This document shows, piece by piece, positions 10,501 to 21,286 of a stretch of 64,000 bases of DNA. The notes beneath the pieces are model-generated. The model had not been told where the DNA came from and made no database searches. It saw nothing but the letters and a program-made list of their open reading frames with translations. Source of the stretch: Pleodorina starrii (taxonomy: Eukaryota; Chlorophyta; Chlorophyceae; Chlamydomonadales; Volvocaceae); assembly GCA_030267565.1 (NCBI GenBank), contig BRXU01000016.1:870501-934500 (forward strand), given 5' to 3'. The first letter of the stretch is position 1. Each line of letters begins with the position of its first letter. Both the position numbers and the translations under genes were made by a program.

Positions 10501-12026
10501 TTTGTCACCGCGCGCAGCCAAGGATGTATGTATCATGACTCTATCTATTATAGTTTTATATGACTGGCGCTGGCCGCCCATCACCTACCCTACCTCACCT
10601 CCGTGCGTCGGTCCCGTGTGTTCGTACCTCCATCCCACCGGGTACCCGCCTCACCTTCGTTCTCAATAACGTCACGCGGGTGATGAACTGCCTAGCTAAA
10701 CCGCCGCTGCCGCTGCAATCCTTGTCAACACTACTTTGTTCAGGATACATCGATACAACTACAGGTTCAACGGACAGGCGTCGACGCGCGATATGCCGTT
10801 AGTGCTGTCAGCCATGGCGGAAGATCAACCCTCTTCAACTGCCAACCGCTCCTTCACTCAGATGTTCCCAGGCACGGTTGGCGGCTTCACTGTCACAGTC
10901 AATCGCAGAACGGACACCAATGCCACCGTCACCCTGTGCCGCTTCTTGACAAATGTTGAAAGTAGGGCAGACTCCACTTGCAGCGACGGCCAGGACAACG
11001 ACTGGTAAGGAACGCAACTGGTCTTTTAAAAAGATAGACGGTACGGCAGTTTCGAACAACGAATGGACGGAAACCCCAAACGTCATGGTCACAAAACAAT
11101 GCTATAATCAGCACCACATTATTTATTTACCCCGTCACACGAATCGCGCAGGAACTGCTGCGAGACTAACTTAGGTTACCTTGCCCCCAGCACGGTTCAT
11201 CATGCCTAGGTTGTGCACCAGGGCCGGCGGGGCCGGCGTCCCTACCTTGGCGGAAAGATAGATGGCGCGGCACCCGATCAAAAGCTGTATATGTTCTTAT
11301 CGACATACCCAATAAATCCATTGGTCACATCTCCTTATTAGGAAGTGCCTGAGGATTAGGGCACTGAAATTATGATCGACTGAGGATTGAGTACGATTAT
11401 TGAGTGACCGACGCACGCACGGATGCATGGGGGCCCTACCTTGTGTGGGACGAATGAATGAACAGATGGTTATCGATTGCGGTAGTGGTCTGTGCCCGCC
11501 CAAGAGGTAATAGTTAGTCCGCTCTGAGCGCACGCACGCTAGAGCTGACGGTCCCTCCTTAGGGTTTTCCTTCCATTCTCCGTCCATCGGTCATCATGAA
11601 ACAAACTTGGGTCACAATCTCGAAACACACAGCAATGTGCGCGCATGCCATGCTGCCGCATGGATATTTAACTATTATTATCTCATCATCATACATGTCT
11701 GATCAACCACGGCTGCTGCCCTCCTCATCTGCAGCGACGGTCTGGTGGATATGGACGACATCGACTGCAAAGAATCGCCACCACCGCCGTCACCGCGCCC
11801 CCCGCGTCCCCCACCGAAACCTCGTCGTCCCCCTCCCAAACTCCGCCGGAAATCCCCGCCACCGCCACGTCCACGATCGCGCACGACCACAAAGAGGGAC
11901 GATGAGGAATTTCCATACGACCCTGCTGGCTCTGCGGCGCATTGTCACACCTGCGTTGTTATGTGCATTGTCTTGGCGGCATTGTGCACAGTACTGCAGT
12001 ACTGCAGTAGTGGAGGCACCATGTGA
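4510..12026 (+). CDS. Gene A: gametolysin/VMP-like metalloprotease (peptidase M11), QE-type zinc site, Pro-rich stalk
   Basis: Twelve exons: 4510-4573, 4952-5017, 5205-5438, 5947-6161 (or from 5944), 6848-7009, 7362-7538, 7927-8019, 8250-8349, 8789-8949, 9335-9540, 10744-11004, 11735-12026. They sum to 2031 nt, 676 aa. Residues 1-26 are a signal peptide (LLLVAFLAG core, ANA-QQ cleavage site). Residues about 27-215 are a Cys-free pro-region with a SSRRRQ basic site. The M11 catalytic domain (about 215-500) carries QEINHHLGLTH at 368-378, the last ligands spliced from exons 8 and 9, and the CANAAQ...GWAKPI block. A CSDGQDNDCDGLVD motif (about 573-586) is followed by a PPPPSPRPPRPPP stalk and a hydrophobic end. 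M11 enzymes digest hydroxyproline-rich wall glycoproteins. The Met-turn position is Leu403 (CILGS), unlike gene B, so activity is uncertain. A secreted or membrane-tethered matrix protease is inferred. Confidence 0.86.
8521..8601. repeat. Perfect inverted repeat 1 (hairpin, 30-bp arms, 1-nt loop)
   Basis: Bases 8531-8560 are the exact reverse complement of 8562-8591. The outer ACATGCATGT-like ends extend the stem imperfectly. It lies in intron 8 of gene A (8350-8788). The equivalent intron of gene B (26653-26861) lacks it. Confidence 0.95.
8601..8705. repeat. Near-perfect inverted repeat 2 (hairpin, 52-bp arms, 1-nt loop)
   Basis: Bases 8601-8652 pair with 8654-8705 with a single mismatch (an A/G difference in the CCCC-A/G-AGCC part). 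It abuts the first hairpin in the same intron. The arms contain the CCGCCAGCACACAGGC block and its complement. It could be a foldback/MITE-type insertion or a small-RNA precursor. Confidence 0.95.
9580..9858. repeat. AT-rich minisatellite, 47-bp period, about 5.5 units
   Basis: Repeats of a 47-base unit built around GGGCGTTTAGTAGGATTAGG and GCGTTTAAGCTTAATTAGGC, with alternating ATAATT / CTTAATT variants and a decayed last unit. It lies at the start of intron 10 of gene A (9541-10743), the longest intron of that gene. Confidence 0.92.
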
Positions 12027-14352
12027 TGGGCGGGGCCGAGCAACTGATGGCAATGACGGATGACTTCCGGCCCGAAGTATGTACGCGCGGCGCACGCGCA
12101 CAAATAATCGTAGACCTTACATATGGTTGACGTGCGCAGCTTATGTATGTCCGTCCATACGTTTGTCTTGTAGCCCGAAACGGCGCGCCGCCGTGAAAAA
12201 ATGTTTGCGTTTGGTGCAGGCCATGCTTGATGCAGAACACTCCCCAAGCAGTCCGTATGAAGACGTTCGCTTATAACTTGCAACAAGAAAACCCAGTCAT
12301 GGCAGGCTCCGACGACGCTTAATAATAACCGATGATGTAGTACGGAGTACGAGCGTTCACATGGAGTCCAGAGAATTACTGCGTACGGTAATGCAACAGG
12401 GCGTTGCCGAACAGCAGGGGTGTATCCGGGGCCAATGCAGCGCGCGCGGCGCGCCACCATTCTTGACCGCGTGTTTTATTCCGCCTCGACAATATGAGAG
12501 GGAAGGGCACTATAGGGAATTTTAGGGCGTATTTTAGGGGTATATATATTTTAATGCCACACATCATCATATCAAGCCGCATGTTCTGGCTGATTCGCTG
12601 CCTGTGCCTAGAACGAGTAGAGTAGAACGTAGGGGTCCGTCCTGATGGCTGGTTCGCTCCCACAACGCCGAGGTTGCTTGATGGCTTCCCGCGCGGCGTT
12701 ACAGATACTTGTCCATCAGGCATCCGTGAGAAGATTGGTCAGTTCTGCGTGTTGTAGAGCCTTGTCGTGCTGTTCTTGCGTATGGTTACATACGTTTGTG
12801 TCGACGGTGCGTGTAGCAGCCCACCTCGCTCAACATTGTGCACGGTGCGTTGGCTGGGGTCCGGGGGTAGGTCCCGCGCGCGCATGTATCATGGAGTTCG
12901 TTTGAGCGAGGGATGTTGGGGGTTAGGAGGATACCTGTTCGCATTTTGAAATGTTGATTCTCCACGATTCCCGGGAGCATCGATCCATTTGGGCATGCAT
13001 GGCGGTCGTGCTTGTATGTGCCTCCAGCCACGTAGTCTGGTCGGGCTCGCTCTGCTGTGGGCGGGCCGGGGGACGCGTCCAAGACAATGTAACGACCACC
13101 GTTGGAACGAACTCCGGAGTCCGGACCAGCGTACCGGCGGTAATGATTTGGACTGCGTGCCTGATTGATTCGCTTTTCGTATAGAGCTCGCATTCGCGGG
13201 TCTGTGAGGGTTGCCACCGAGGATGGATGTGCGTGCGCCCCGGAGTAGTGAAGATGTTTATTTACGTATACAGGGGCCTCCGTCTGTCCCGACGACACAG
13301 GGCAGCCACGCAAGTGCCAATGGTTTCTCAAGTCGGCTCGCATGCTTGGCGTTCCATAGCTGGTCGTCATACAGGTCGTCGATACATTGTTTGACGTGCT
13401 TGTGTCGGCCCCCCTTGCGCTGTTGATGAGCTCGAGTGCTGGCCCTGATGTCTAAGTCGGGCAGCAGGGTGTTGGCGACGTATTTAATGTAAATTCGTTA
13501 TGTTCTGTTTCGTTTGCATGTATATCCCGAGCGAGTGCATCTCCGGGCGGACTAGGGATTCGATACCACGGTTTATGTCGTTGGCATAATGCCCATCCAG
13601 CAGCATTTGTTTCTCGCTCGGGCGGGCGCCCAGCCATTTTCCGCAGCTACCCCGCAGTGTGGACATCGTGTGTAGATCGATGGGAGGTTTCAGTATCGCT
13701 CAGGGCGTCTGGGTACAGCTCCGTCACTTTGAGAGTCCTCCCGCGGCCCGTACGGCTTCATATACACACATGCACACACATACACAGTTACACACACTGC
13801 TTTGTCCGCTTCTTCATTATACGTTACCTGCCTGGGCTTTTATTTCAGATGTTGTAATGGATAAGGTTGCAAGCCGCTCCTTTTTACAAAATCATCGTGA
13901 TCTTCTCGAGGATGGAGCGCCTTGTATTTACTAATGAGCTGAAGCTTGTGTGGGTTGGTTGTTTGCGCGCGGCAGAGTGTTTCCGAATACGTATTTAGGT
14001 GGGCTTCTTCAGTCCTTGATGGCTTGAACTCACACCGTGTAATAGTTTGACCACATGTGTCGGGGTCTGTGTCGTGGCCTGCGTCGGGGTTCATTCCTAA
14101 AGCCTCTAGTTTGAAATGGATGAAAGAGAAAGCCGTACGTATGCCGTACAAAATTGAGCTTAGAAGTCCTACTCGTTCCTTCCGCACCTAAGCAGCAATT
14201 TGTTTGTAATATAGGGGTGACAACTTTTGACAATTGGAAATATATTTTATTTTCCAAAGTTGTGAAGGAGCGAGTACTAGTAAGCAAGTATTGAAGCCAT
14301 GCATCCCTATAGCAGTCAAACCGCCCTTAAGGGCAGAATATGGCCTTACGGT
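12027..14352. other. Spacer after gene A; no recognisable gene
   Basis: Holds the 3' UTR of gene A and then about 2 kb of mixed sequence. Open frames of up to 194 codons occur on the minus strand (12786-13370) and 115 codons at 12376-12723 and 13840-14187. They show no familiar domain, no shared splice pattern and frequent Cys/His/Arg noise, so I do not call them genes. A decayed transposon is possible. Confidence 0.4.
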
Positions 14353-14720
14353 GTGCCCTTAAGGTCCTACCGCCCTAGCACGTTCAACGCCAAAACGTGT
14401 TTGGGATACATTATTTATGCTTATTAAGCAGTATAAAATCAATAGCCGCAGTAAAGCAGACCTCCCGAGTCAAATCCGTTCACATGCCTTGGCCACCCGT
14501 ACGGTCACAGTATTTTTGATGTTTTCTTGTTGCCTAATGTACTTATAATAAGTAGTGCATATAAATACTCCAGCTTGGCTGATTGTAAGTGTCCTAACCT
14601 TAGTCGGCCTGAAGGGCAACCATGGTTGCCCTCATCCAGCGTTCATAGTGAAGGTCACGAGTTTTAAAGTACAATGTCCAGGCAATTAATATGAACAATT
14701 TTAACTGTATTGGCGAGTAC
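14353..14720. repeat. Direct repeat R1 (diverged pair with 15753-16020)
   Basis: Shares with 15753-16020 the GTGCCCTTAAGGT start, the ATGCCTTGGCCACCCGTAC block, the TTGTAAGTGTC region and the GGCGAGTACT end. R1 holds about 100 extra bases near 14390-14490. Both contain the 18-bp palindrome GGGCAACCATGGTTGCCC (14614-14631 here). They could be diverged LTRs or other repeat arms. Confidence 0.75.
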
Positions 14721-15752
14721 TGCAGCAGCTGCGGAAGCGACTTCGCGGAAATGGTTGTGCAGCTTGCCGCGGGAATAACGCAAATGTAGAAGGACGCATG
14801 CAGGGTAAAAGTCCTCTTCTATCTGCTTACACGGGCTATTGCAAGGAGCAGGCCGGGCACTGTGCTGCAAAAGCGCGACGGGTTCGCAAACGCCCCTGCG
14901 GACGCCTCGCCCTCCATCATGCATAAGCTGGAGTTTACACGTATTTCACAGTTGAGAGGGGGCCACTGCAGTTGAGTCCGACCGCGCGTGGCGGTGTCCG
15001 ACCGCGCGTGCCGACCGCTGCTGGCATAACCCCCTGGCCCCCAACCCGGCGCATCGCAAGCCGGATAGCGGCGGCCCGATGCCCCAGGTGTGCGGGCTAG
15101 TCGTGCAGCGCTGTCGCACCCCAAGCGTCCAACAGCACCCCCTTTCCCTTCCTCGGGCGGGTGTGCAGTCCGTTGCAGTGCTGTCACGTGAACTTGTTGG
15201 TTTGGGTTGGTCCGGCGGCTGCACGGCCGTACACCGTCAACCTCCTCGGCAAGGTAACAGGTATATTTGTTCAGTACCGTAACAGCGTCTCTGGCTTCCT
15301 CTCATCGCCATTGCCCGTAGCCGGGCAGGGCGAGGTGGGTTGAATGAACTTCAGCAGCCGGTCCGGTGTTTGTCAACACCCTCAACAAGGATCTCCATGT
15401 CCAGGATTTCAAGCTTCCGACCGCTGACGGCGGGGCTTCATTGTCGTACATAAGGCTGGACGGGGGTTTGGGTTGGGTCGGGTGGAGCGCCTTGCTGTAT
15501 GCCGCGGTAGGGCTGCTTGCCCCCGTCTGCATAGCCACCCGAATGAGCGGTTGACGGTTCTGGCTACGGACGCAGGCCGCCGCACCGAGCCGTATGACGC
15601 AAAGAAGGGCCGGGACGGGGACACCCGACGGGCGTCGGGCGGCGGGTGCGGGCGGGGGGGCGGATAGACTCGGGGGGGAACCATGGCGGAACTCGTCGTT
15701 ATCAGGGCGAGTTCTGAGGGTAAATACTGCCTTATTCATTAGTGCAGACGTC
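14721..15752 (+). other. Sequence between the R1/R2 repeats with an exon-like fragment at about 15358-15450
   Basis: After a CAG at 15355-15357 the plus strand reads GPVFVNTLNKDLHVQDFK and on through a TADGGASLSY stretch, which looks like genuine coding sequence. A shorter coding-like piece (PYTVNLLGK) ends at a GTAACA donor-like site near 15255, and another (FANAPADASPSIMHKLEFT) lies near 14885. I do not recognise the parent protein, and no complete gene model closes. The region is GC-richer than its surroundings, so a captured or decayed gene fragment is plausible. Confidence 0.3.
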
Positions 15753-16020
15753 GTGCCCTTAAGGTACCACCGCCCTAGCATGCCATACAAGCATGCCTTG
15801 GCCACCCGTACTTTTGAGGTTGTCTTGTTGCCTTTTATATTATAGTAGTAAGTAATGCATACAAAGACTTTAGTTTGGCAGATTGTAAGTGTCATCACCT
15901 TAGTTGGCCCGAAGGGCAACCATGGTTGCCCTCCTCCAGCGTTCATAGCGAAGGCCGCGTTCTTAAAGGATTATGTCCAGGCTATTAGTATGAACAATTT
16001 TGACTATATAGGCGAGTACT
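15753..16020. repeat. Direct repeat R2 (diverged pair with 14353-14720)
   Basis: See R1. The GGGCAACCATGGTTGCCC palindrome is at 15914-15931. R2 ends about 130 bp before the copia insertion. Confidence 0.75.
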
Positions 16021-16151
16021 CTCAGAGGCCATTTTCGCGTTGCCTGAAGCCGCCTAGAGCGCGTACGGCATCCATGTTCGGGCTGGCTTAATGCAAACCA
16101 TGCATAACTGGTTAGTTTTATACACTGGCTTATAGAAAATAATGATACAGA

Positions 16152-16462
16152 TGTTGATTTTCGGCCAGACTTCCTGAGATTGGCGCCTACCTTGTCGTAT
16201 TGCGGGCCCAAGTAGGCCTAAGCGGGTAGACCGTTTGCGTTCGTAGAGTCAGTCATGTGGCTTGCAGCTACCTGAGAGATGTGGCGGGCCCATCTCAGTA
16301 CGGCATCTTACCTAGTACCTATTTATTGGCTGAGGTCTCCAACCTCAGACAGCTGATTGTAACAACCGTGGCTTGCTTGAGACTTCTTGTCCTGTCTCTT
16401 GAGGCTTAGGCCCGGCTCAGCTCATGGAGCCAGTCTGACACGCAGCTGGTACAAATTTATCA
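16152..16462 (+). repeat. 5' LTR of the copia element
   Basis: 311 bp with TG...CA ends. It contains a CTATTTATTGG stretch near 16319 that could serve as a TATA-type promoter element. It appears identical to the 3' LTR. Confidence 0.96.
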
Positions 16463-16474
16463 GGTTATGAGCCC
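16463..16474 (+). promoter_or_regulatory. Primer-binding site complementary to the anticodon region of initiator tRNA-Met
   Basis: GGTTATGAGCCC directly follows the 5' LTR. It is the complement of GGGCTCATAACC, the anticodon stem-loop sequence of initiator methionine tRNA. Priming by a half-tRNA-iMet rather than the tRNA 3' end is known for Drosophila copia and yeast Ty5 and fits a Ty1/copia-class element. Confidence 0.8.
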
Positions 16475-16562
16475 CGCTTGTATTGCGGTGGATGTGTTCT
16501 TCGTTTGAGCTTTGAGCTCTTTGCCGTCGGCGCCGACTTCTTCGACTTTGTGATCTGTCGAG

Positions 16563-19500
16563 ATGTCATCCGTGGAGCCGAGCCACTGGAAGGAGGTCCT
16601 GAAGGTCGACAACTCCGATGACTGGTTTATGAAGATAAGAGCGCTTCTTGATTGCGAGGACCTGGACGACGTCATCAAGCAGGAGTTTGTGATGCCGGCC
16701 GTCGGAGATGCCAAGTACGAGCCCGTGAGAAGGAAGGTCAAGAAGGCTCGCGCCATCATGATCATGCGGCTGTCGGCATCAGAGCACAAGTCCATCATTG
16801 ACGGCACGACCCAAGCTAAGGATCTTTGGGCCGGGCTGGAAGGGTGGGCGAGTCAGTTGAACGTGGCCGAATTGAACGCGGTGTCGAGGTCTTTCCAGTC
16901 GCTGTCGCTGGGGTCTGAGGAAAAGATGCACGCATATGTGACGCGCGCCCTGAATTTGTTTGAGAAGCTGGCCAAGCACCGTGATTTCGCGGTGTCGGAG
17001 AGGAATGGCATTGTCCAGATCATTCGCGGCTTGCCTGACGCCGTATACGCAACTGAGAAGAGCGTTTTCCTGCTGTCCAACTACCCGAAGGACTTCCACG
17101 AGCTTAAGGAGAAGCTGTTGGCGTTGGAGGCGGAGAAGTTGGCGTCCGGCAGGAGGACCGAGCCCGACACCGCGACGGCATTGTTCGCCGGTCGCGGTGG
17201 CCCCAAGTTCGGTAGTTGCTTCAACTGCGGTGGCAACCACTTCGCGCGGGACTGCCCCAAGGGCAACGCTTCGGCGGCTTCGGGCTCGGGTCGCTCGTCC
17301 GGTGGGTCGCGTGCGGCGACCGCTGGGTCGGATTTGCGGTGTGATTGGTGCGGGAAATCCGGGCACGTAGAGGAGAAGTGCTTCCGGAAGAAGGCGGGGA
17401 AGCCGAAGAGCGTTGAGGGAAAGCCAGAGGTCGTCGCGCTGACCCTGGTTGCGCGCGAGGAGGAGTTCGTTCCGGGTGAGACCGTGGCGGCCACGCGTCT
17501 GCGCGAATACCAGAGCCTCAAGCCCACTTCGTTTGCGGCAGCCTACTCCATCAGAGAGAGGATTCGGGGTTTGCAGGGCCTGGTCGCGCGCGAGGGGGAG
17601 ATGTTGAACCCGTGGTGGCTGGATTCGGGCAGCAAGTACCACATCACGGGCGATCAGAGCGTTTTGCACGATTTCCGTCCGCTTGCGCCGGGGGTGTCGA
17701 TTTCGATTGAGGTGGGGAACGGGAACGTGCTTCGGGCGGCGGGGTATGGCAATGTCGTGCCGACTCTCGCCCCGAATATCACTATCGAGGGCGTTTTCTA
17801 TGTGCCTGGCTTCAAGCACAACCTGGTGTCCGTCTCGGTGCTGGCGGACAAGGGGTTCCGGCTCGAATTTGAGGGAGAGAAGGTCAAGGTGACACGTGGG
17901 GACGTTCGCATAAGCGCCACCAAGTGCACCAACGGCCTGTATAAATTTATGAGCAGCGCAACCATTGCTCCGCCCGCTGAGCCCCCTGTCCCCGCCCTGT
18001 CCGCCAAGGTCCCCGCTTCTGAGGTGGCTGGCCTGTGGCACCGGCGTTTTGGGCACCTGGGGTCTGCCAACTTGAAGAGGTTGGTCCAGGAGGGGATGGT
18101 GCAGGGGCTGGATTTGTCGAATGTGCAGTTGCGCGAGTTTGAGGGGAAGATCTGCGAGCCGTGCGTTGTGGGAAAGCATTGCCGCGATCCGTTTCCGGTC
18201 TCTGATTCTGTTACGGAGCGTCCTATGCAGCTGGTGCACATGGACGTGTGCGGGCCTCTGCCAGAGTCCGTCGAGGGGCATAAGTATTTTCTCACGATGC
18301 TGGATGATTACTCTGGCATTTCTGTTGTGCATCCGTTGACGTGGAAGTCTGATGTGTTCAGTATTGTGGTGGAGAGTATTGAGTTGCTTGAGGCCCGGAG
18401 CGGACAGAAGCTGCTTACGATTCGCACGGACAATGGGGGCGAGTTTACGCGCTTGAAGAAGTGGTGCGCTGGGCGTGGTGCTACGCATGAGAAGTCGGCG
18501 CCATACACGCCTCAGCAGAACGGCAAAGCGGAGCGCCTGAACCGTACCTTGCTGGACAAGTTGCGGGCAATGCTTGCTGAATCGAAGGTCCCGAAGATGT
18601 GGTGGCATGAGGCGCTGAAGACGGCCTGCCATGTGCGCAATCGCTCGCCCGTTTCGGGGAAGTCAAAAACCCCGTTGGAGCTGTTCACAGGCAAGGTGCC
18701 TGATGTCTCGCGTTTGCGCGTTTTCGGCTGTGTCGCCTACGTGCACGTTCGCAAGGGCCTGGGTGATAAGCTTGACCCGCGGGCTCGCAAGGGCGTTTTC
18801 CTGGGGTATGAGCCGAATTGCAAGGCCTACCGTGTTTTGTTGGAGGAGGAGAGGATTGAGGTGTCGCGGGATGTCACGTTCAACGAGTTCGTTTTTCCGT
18901 TTGTGTCGGAGCCTACGAGAGCAGCGATCGGGGCTAACGAGGAGGGATGGGAGGTCGATCTGGTGGCTGGTGCGCGAAGTGCCGATGGTGGGTCGGGTGC
19001 TGTAGCTGCCGGAGGAGCAGCTGGCGCTGGCCCAGCCGGTGTTGGGGGTGTTCCAGTCGTTCCTGTCCCCCCTGGCCCCGCTGCTGGTGCCCCCGCTGCG
19101 AATGCGGATGAGGCCGGCGAGGGCAATGGGGGTGTACCAGTCGTTCCTGCCGCTGCTGCCCCCGCTGCTGGTGCCCCCGCTGCGGATGCGGATGAGGCCG
19201 GTGAGGGCAGTGACTCTGAGATTGACGCGTTGGATGGTGATGCTGTGCTCCCACCTCCACTGGTCGACTCGGATGATGACGATGAGGATTTGGTTGATGG
19301 AGAGAGTGATGAGGAGGAGGATGAGGACGGAGCCGTTGCGTCTGGTTCCGCTTCTGGTTCTGGTTCCGGTTCGGGTTCGGGCCCCGCGTCTGATGGCGAC
19401 TCCGACCCCACGCCCCCGCGCATGTCTGGTAGGCAGCGAAAGCCAAATACGCTGCTGAAGGATTACGTCCTGTCTGCGCCGAAGGTTGAGGAGGTATTTG

Positions 19501-21029
19501 AGCCGAAGTCGTTGGTGGAGGCGCAAGCTCGGGCTGATTGGCCGCAGTGGAAGGCGGCGATGGATGAGGAAATGAAGTCGCTTATGGAGAATGGCACCTG
19601 GGATCTGGAGGAGTTGCCCAAGGGCGTGAAGAAGATCGGCCTGAAGTGGGTGTTTAAGGTGAAGAGGGACGCGAAGGGCAATATCGAGCGCTACAAGGCC
19701 CGTCTCGTGGCCAAAGGGTTCACCCAGCGCGAAGGTGTTGATTTCGGAGAGGTGTTTGCGCCGGTGGGAAAGTACGCTAGCCTGCGTGCGCTCCTTGCAG
19801 TGGTTGCGGAAAGGGATCTCGAGCTGCACCAGCTCGACATCAAGACCGCTTTTCTTAATGGCGTTTTGGAGGAGGAGGTGTACACAGAGCAGCCGCCGGG
19901 CTATCAGATGGGGGGCGCGAATGTGGCGTGTCACCTGCGTCGGTCACTTTACGGCCTGCGCCAGGCGCCGCGTGCCTGGTATGTGCGTTTGCGTTCGGTG
20001 TTGGAGCAGATGGGTTTCAAGCCCTCAGGAGCTGATCCGGGCCTGTTCGTTAAGGTGGAGAAGGGTGAGCCGGTCTACGTCCTAGTCTACGTGGACGACC
20101 TGCTCATCGCTTGCAAGTCGATCGAAGTGGTGAATCAGTTGAAGGCGCAGCTGGGCAAGGTGTTTGAGATGCGCGACCTGGGAGAGTCGAGTTTCTACCT
20201 GGGTTTTGAGATCAAGCGGGATCGGGCGGCGCGCACCCTGCACGTCTCCCAGAAGCGCTATGTTCAGGAGGTTTTGTCGAAGTTTGCGATGAAGGGGGCG
20301 AATGGGCGCAGCACCCCGCTGGATGCGAATCTGCGCCTGTCTTCGGAGGGGGAGCTGCTTGATACGTCGCGGTTCCCGTACAGCGAGCTGGTGGGTAGCT
20401 TGCTGTACCTGTCGGTCTGCTCGCGGCCGGACATCTCGTTCGCCGTGGGAGCACTGGCGAGGCACATGGCCAAGCCAACGACCGATCACTGGAGTGCGGC
20501 GAAGGGAGTGCTGAGGTATTTGGCGGGCACCCAGGGCGTCGGCATCTCGTTTGGAGGCACGGGTCGCTTGGATGTTGTGGGGTTTTGCGATTCTGATTTG
20601 GCGGGATCTGAGGGCCGCCGCTCCACGTCTGGTTTCGTTTTCCTGCTGGGTGGTGGGGCAATTTCTTGGTCATCGAAGCTGCAGCCCACGATTGCCACAT
20701 CCACTGCGGAAGCGGAGTACATGGCCGCGGCTGCTGCTATCAAAGAAGCGCTGTGGCTGCGGCACCTGTTGAGCGAGTTGGGGGTGCGCGTTGGGGCCAT
20801 TCCCGTTCGCTGCGATAGCACCGCGTGCATCGCGATGCTGGAGAGCCCTGTCTCCACGGCGCGCACTAAGCACATTGATGTGTGCCACCACTTCGCGCGT
20901 GAGCGGGTTGAGAGGGGAGAGATTCGGATGGTGCAGTGCACCACGGTGGAGCAGTTGGCGGACGTCTTCACGAAGGCGCTGCCGAAAGAGAAGTTGAAGT
21001 TGTGCATGAGCGGCATGGGAATGAAGTGA
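16563..21029 (+). CDS. Copia gag-pol polyprotein, 1488 aa, intact
   Basis: One frame encodes all retrotransposition functions. Gag covers about residues 1-300, with two zinc knuckles: CFNCGGNHFARDC (about 219-231) and CDWCGKSGHVEEKC (about 260-273). The aspartic protease has WWLDSGSKYHIT near 351. The GAG pre-integrase site is LWHRRFGHLG near 490. The integrase core carries HMDVCGP (about 560), IRTDNGGEF (about 622) and the Glu in PQQNGKAERLN (about 657). A low-complexity linker of Gly/Ala/Pro, Asp/Glu and Ser-Gly repeats spans about 800-960. The reverse transcriptase has QLDIKTAFLNG (about 1090) and YVDDLLIA (about 1177). RNase H has GFCDSDLAG and STAEAEYMAA near 1340-1390. This domain order (integrase before RT) defines Ty1/copia. 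No stops, frameshifts or missing catalytic residues were seen. It is GC-richer than the host locus. Confidence 0.97.
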   Translation: MSSVEPSHWKEVLKVDNSDDWFMKIRALLDCEDLDDVIKQEFVMPAVGDAKYEPVRRKVKKARAIMIMRLSASEHKSIIDGTTQAKDLWAGLEGWASQLNVAELNAVSRSFQSLSLGSEEKMHAYVTRALNLFEKLAKHRDFAVSERNGIVQIIRGLPDAVYATEKSVFLLSNYPKDFHELKEKLLALEAEKLASGRRTEPDTATALFAGRGGPKFGSCFNCGGNHFARDCPKGNASAASGSGRSSGGSRAATAGSDLRCDWCGKSGHVEEKCFRKKAGKPKSVEGKPEVVALTLVAREEEFVPGETVAATRLREYQSLKPTSFAAAYSIRERIRGLQGLVAREGEMLNPWWLDSGSKYHITGDQSVLHDFRPLAPGVSISIEVGNGNVLRAAGYGNVVPTLAPNITIEGVFYVPGFKHNLVSVSVLADKGFRLEFEGEKVKVTRGDVRISATKCTNGLYKFMSSATIAPPAEPPVPALSAKVPASEVAGLWHRRFGHLGSANLKRLVQEGMVQGLDLSNVQLREFEGKICEPCVVGKHCRDPFPVSDSVTERPMQLVHMDVCGPLPESVEGHKYFLTMLDDYSGISVVHPLTWKSDVFSIVVESIELLEARSGQKLLTIRTDNGGEFTRLKKWCAGRGATHEKSAPYTPQQNGKAERLNRTLLDKLRAMLAESKVPKMWWHEALKTACHVRNRSPVSGKSKTPLELFTGKVPDVSRLRVFGCVAYVHVRKGLGDKLDPRARKGVFLGYEPNCKAYRVLLEEERIEVSRDVTFNEFVFPFVSEPTRAAIGANEEGWEVDLVAGARSADGGSGAVAAGGAAGAGPAGVGGVPVVPVPPGPAAGAPAANADEAGEGNGGVPVVPAAAAPAAGAPAADADEAGEGSDSEIDALDGDAVLPPPLVDSDDDDEDLVDGESDEEEDEDGAVASGSASGSGSGSGSGPASDGDSDPTPPRMSGRQRKPNTLLKDYVLSAPKVEEVFEPKSLVEAQARADWPQWKAAMDEEMKSLMENGTWDLEELPKGVKKIGLKWVFKVKRDAKGNIERYKARLVAKGFTQREGVDFGEVFAPVGKYASLRALLAVVAERDLELHQLDIKTAFLNGVLEEEVYTEQPPGYQMGGANVACHLRRSLYGLRQAPRAWYVRLRSVLEQMGFKPSGADPGLFVKVEKGEPVYVLVYVDDLLIACKSIEVVNQLKAQLGKVFEMRDLGESSFYLGFEIKRDRAARTLHVSQKRYVQEVLSKFAMKGANGRSTPLDANLRLSSEGELLDTSRFPYSELVGSLLYLSVCSRPDISFAVGALARHMAKPTTDHWSAAKGVLRYLAGTQGVGISFGGTGRLDVVGFCDSDLAGSEGRRSTSGFVFLLGGGAISWSSKLQPTIATSTAEAEYMAAAAAIKEALWLRHLLSELGVRVGAIPVRCDSTACIAMLESPVSTARTKHIDVCHHFARERVERGEIRMVQCTTVEQLADVFTKALPKEKLKLCMSGMGMK

Positions 21030-21286
21030 CCGTGCTGCTTTTCACGCATGTTGCTGCGTTTGCTGGTGACTTTCCGTTAAGGTTGGCGTATACGTTCGCT
21101 CTCCGCAGGACACCTAGCTGCGCTCTTGCAATTTTACGTTTTCTTTCTTTGTGCGATCGCTGATCTATGGCGTTTGCTTAATACGTGGGAGTTTCATGAA
21201 CACAGTCCATCTCTGCTGCGTTGCGTGTCAAGCTGGCATTCGTTTTATCGGTTAGCCGTACGTGCGGAAGTCTGTCCGCGTGGGAG

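Noticed and set aside
12786..13370. 194-codon minus-strand ORF as a transposase or recombinase
   Set aside because: No catalytic motif or domain could be recognised, and neighbouring frames do not extend it. Left as unexplained spacer.
16779..20700. Large antisense ORFs opposite the copia polyprotein (up to 617 codons)
   Set aside because: Codon-bias shadows of the GC-rich gag-pol frame. No domains, and all interrupted relative to the element.
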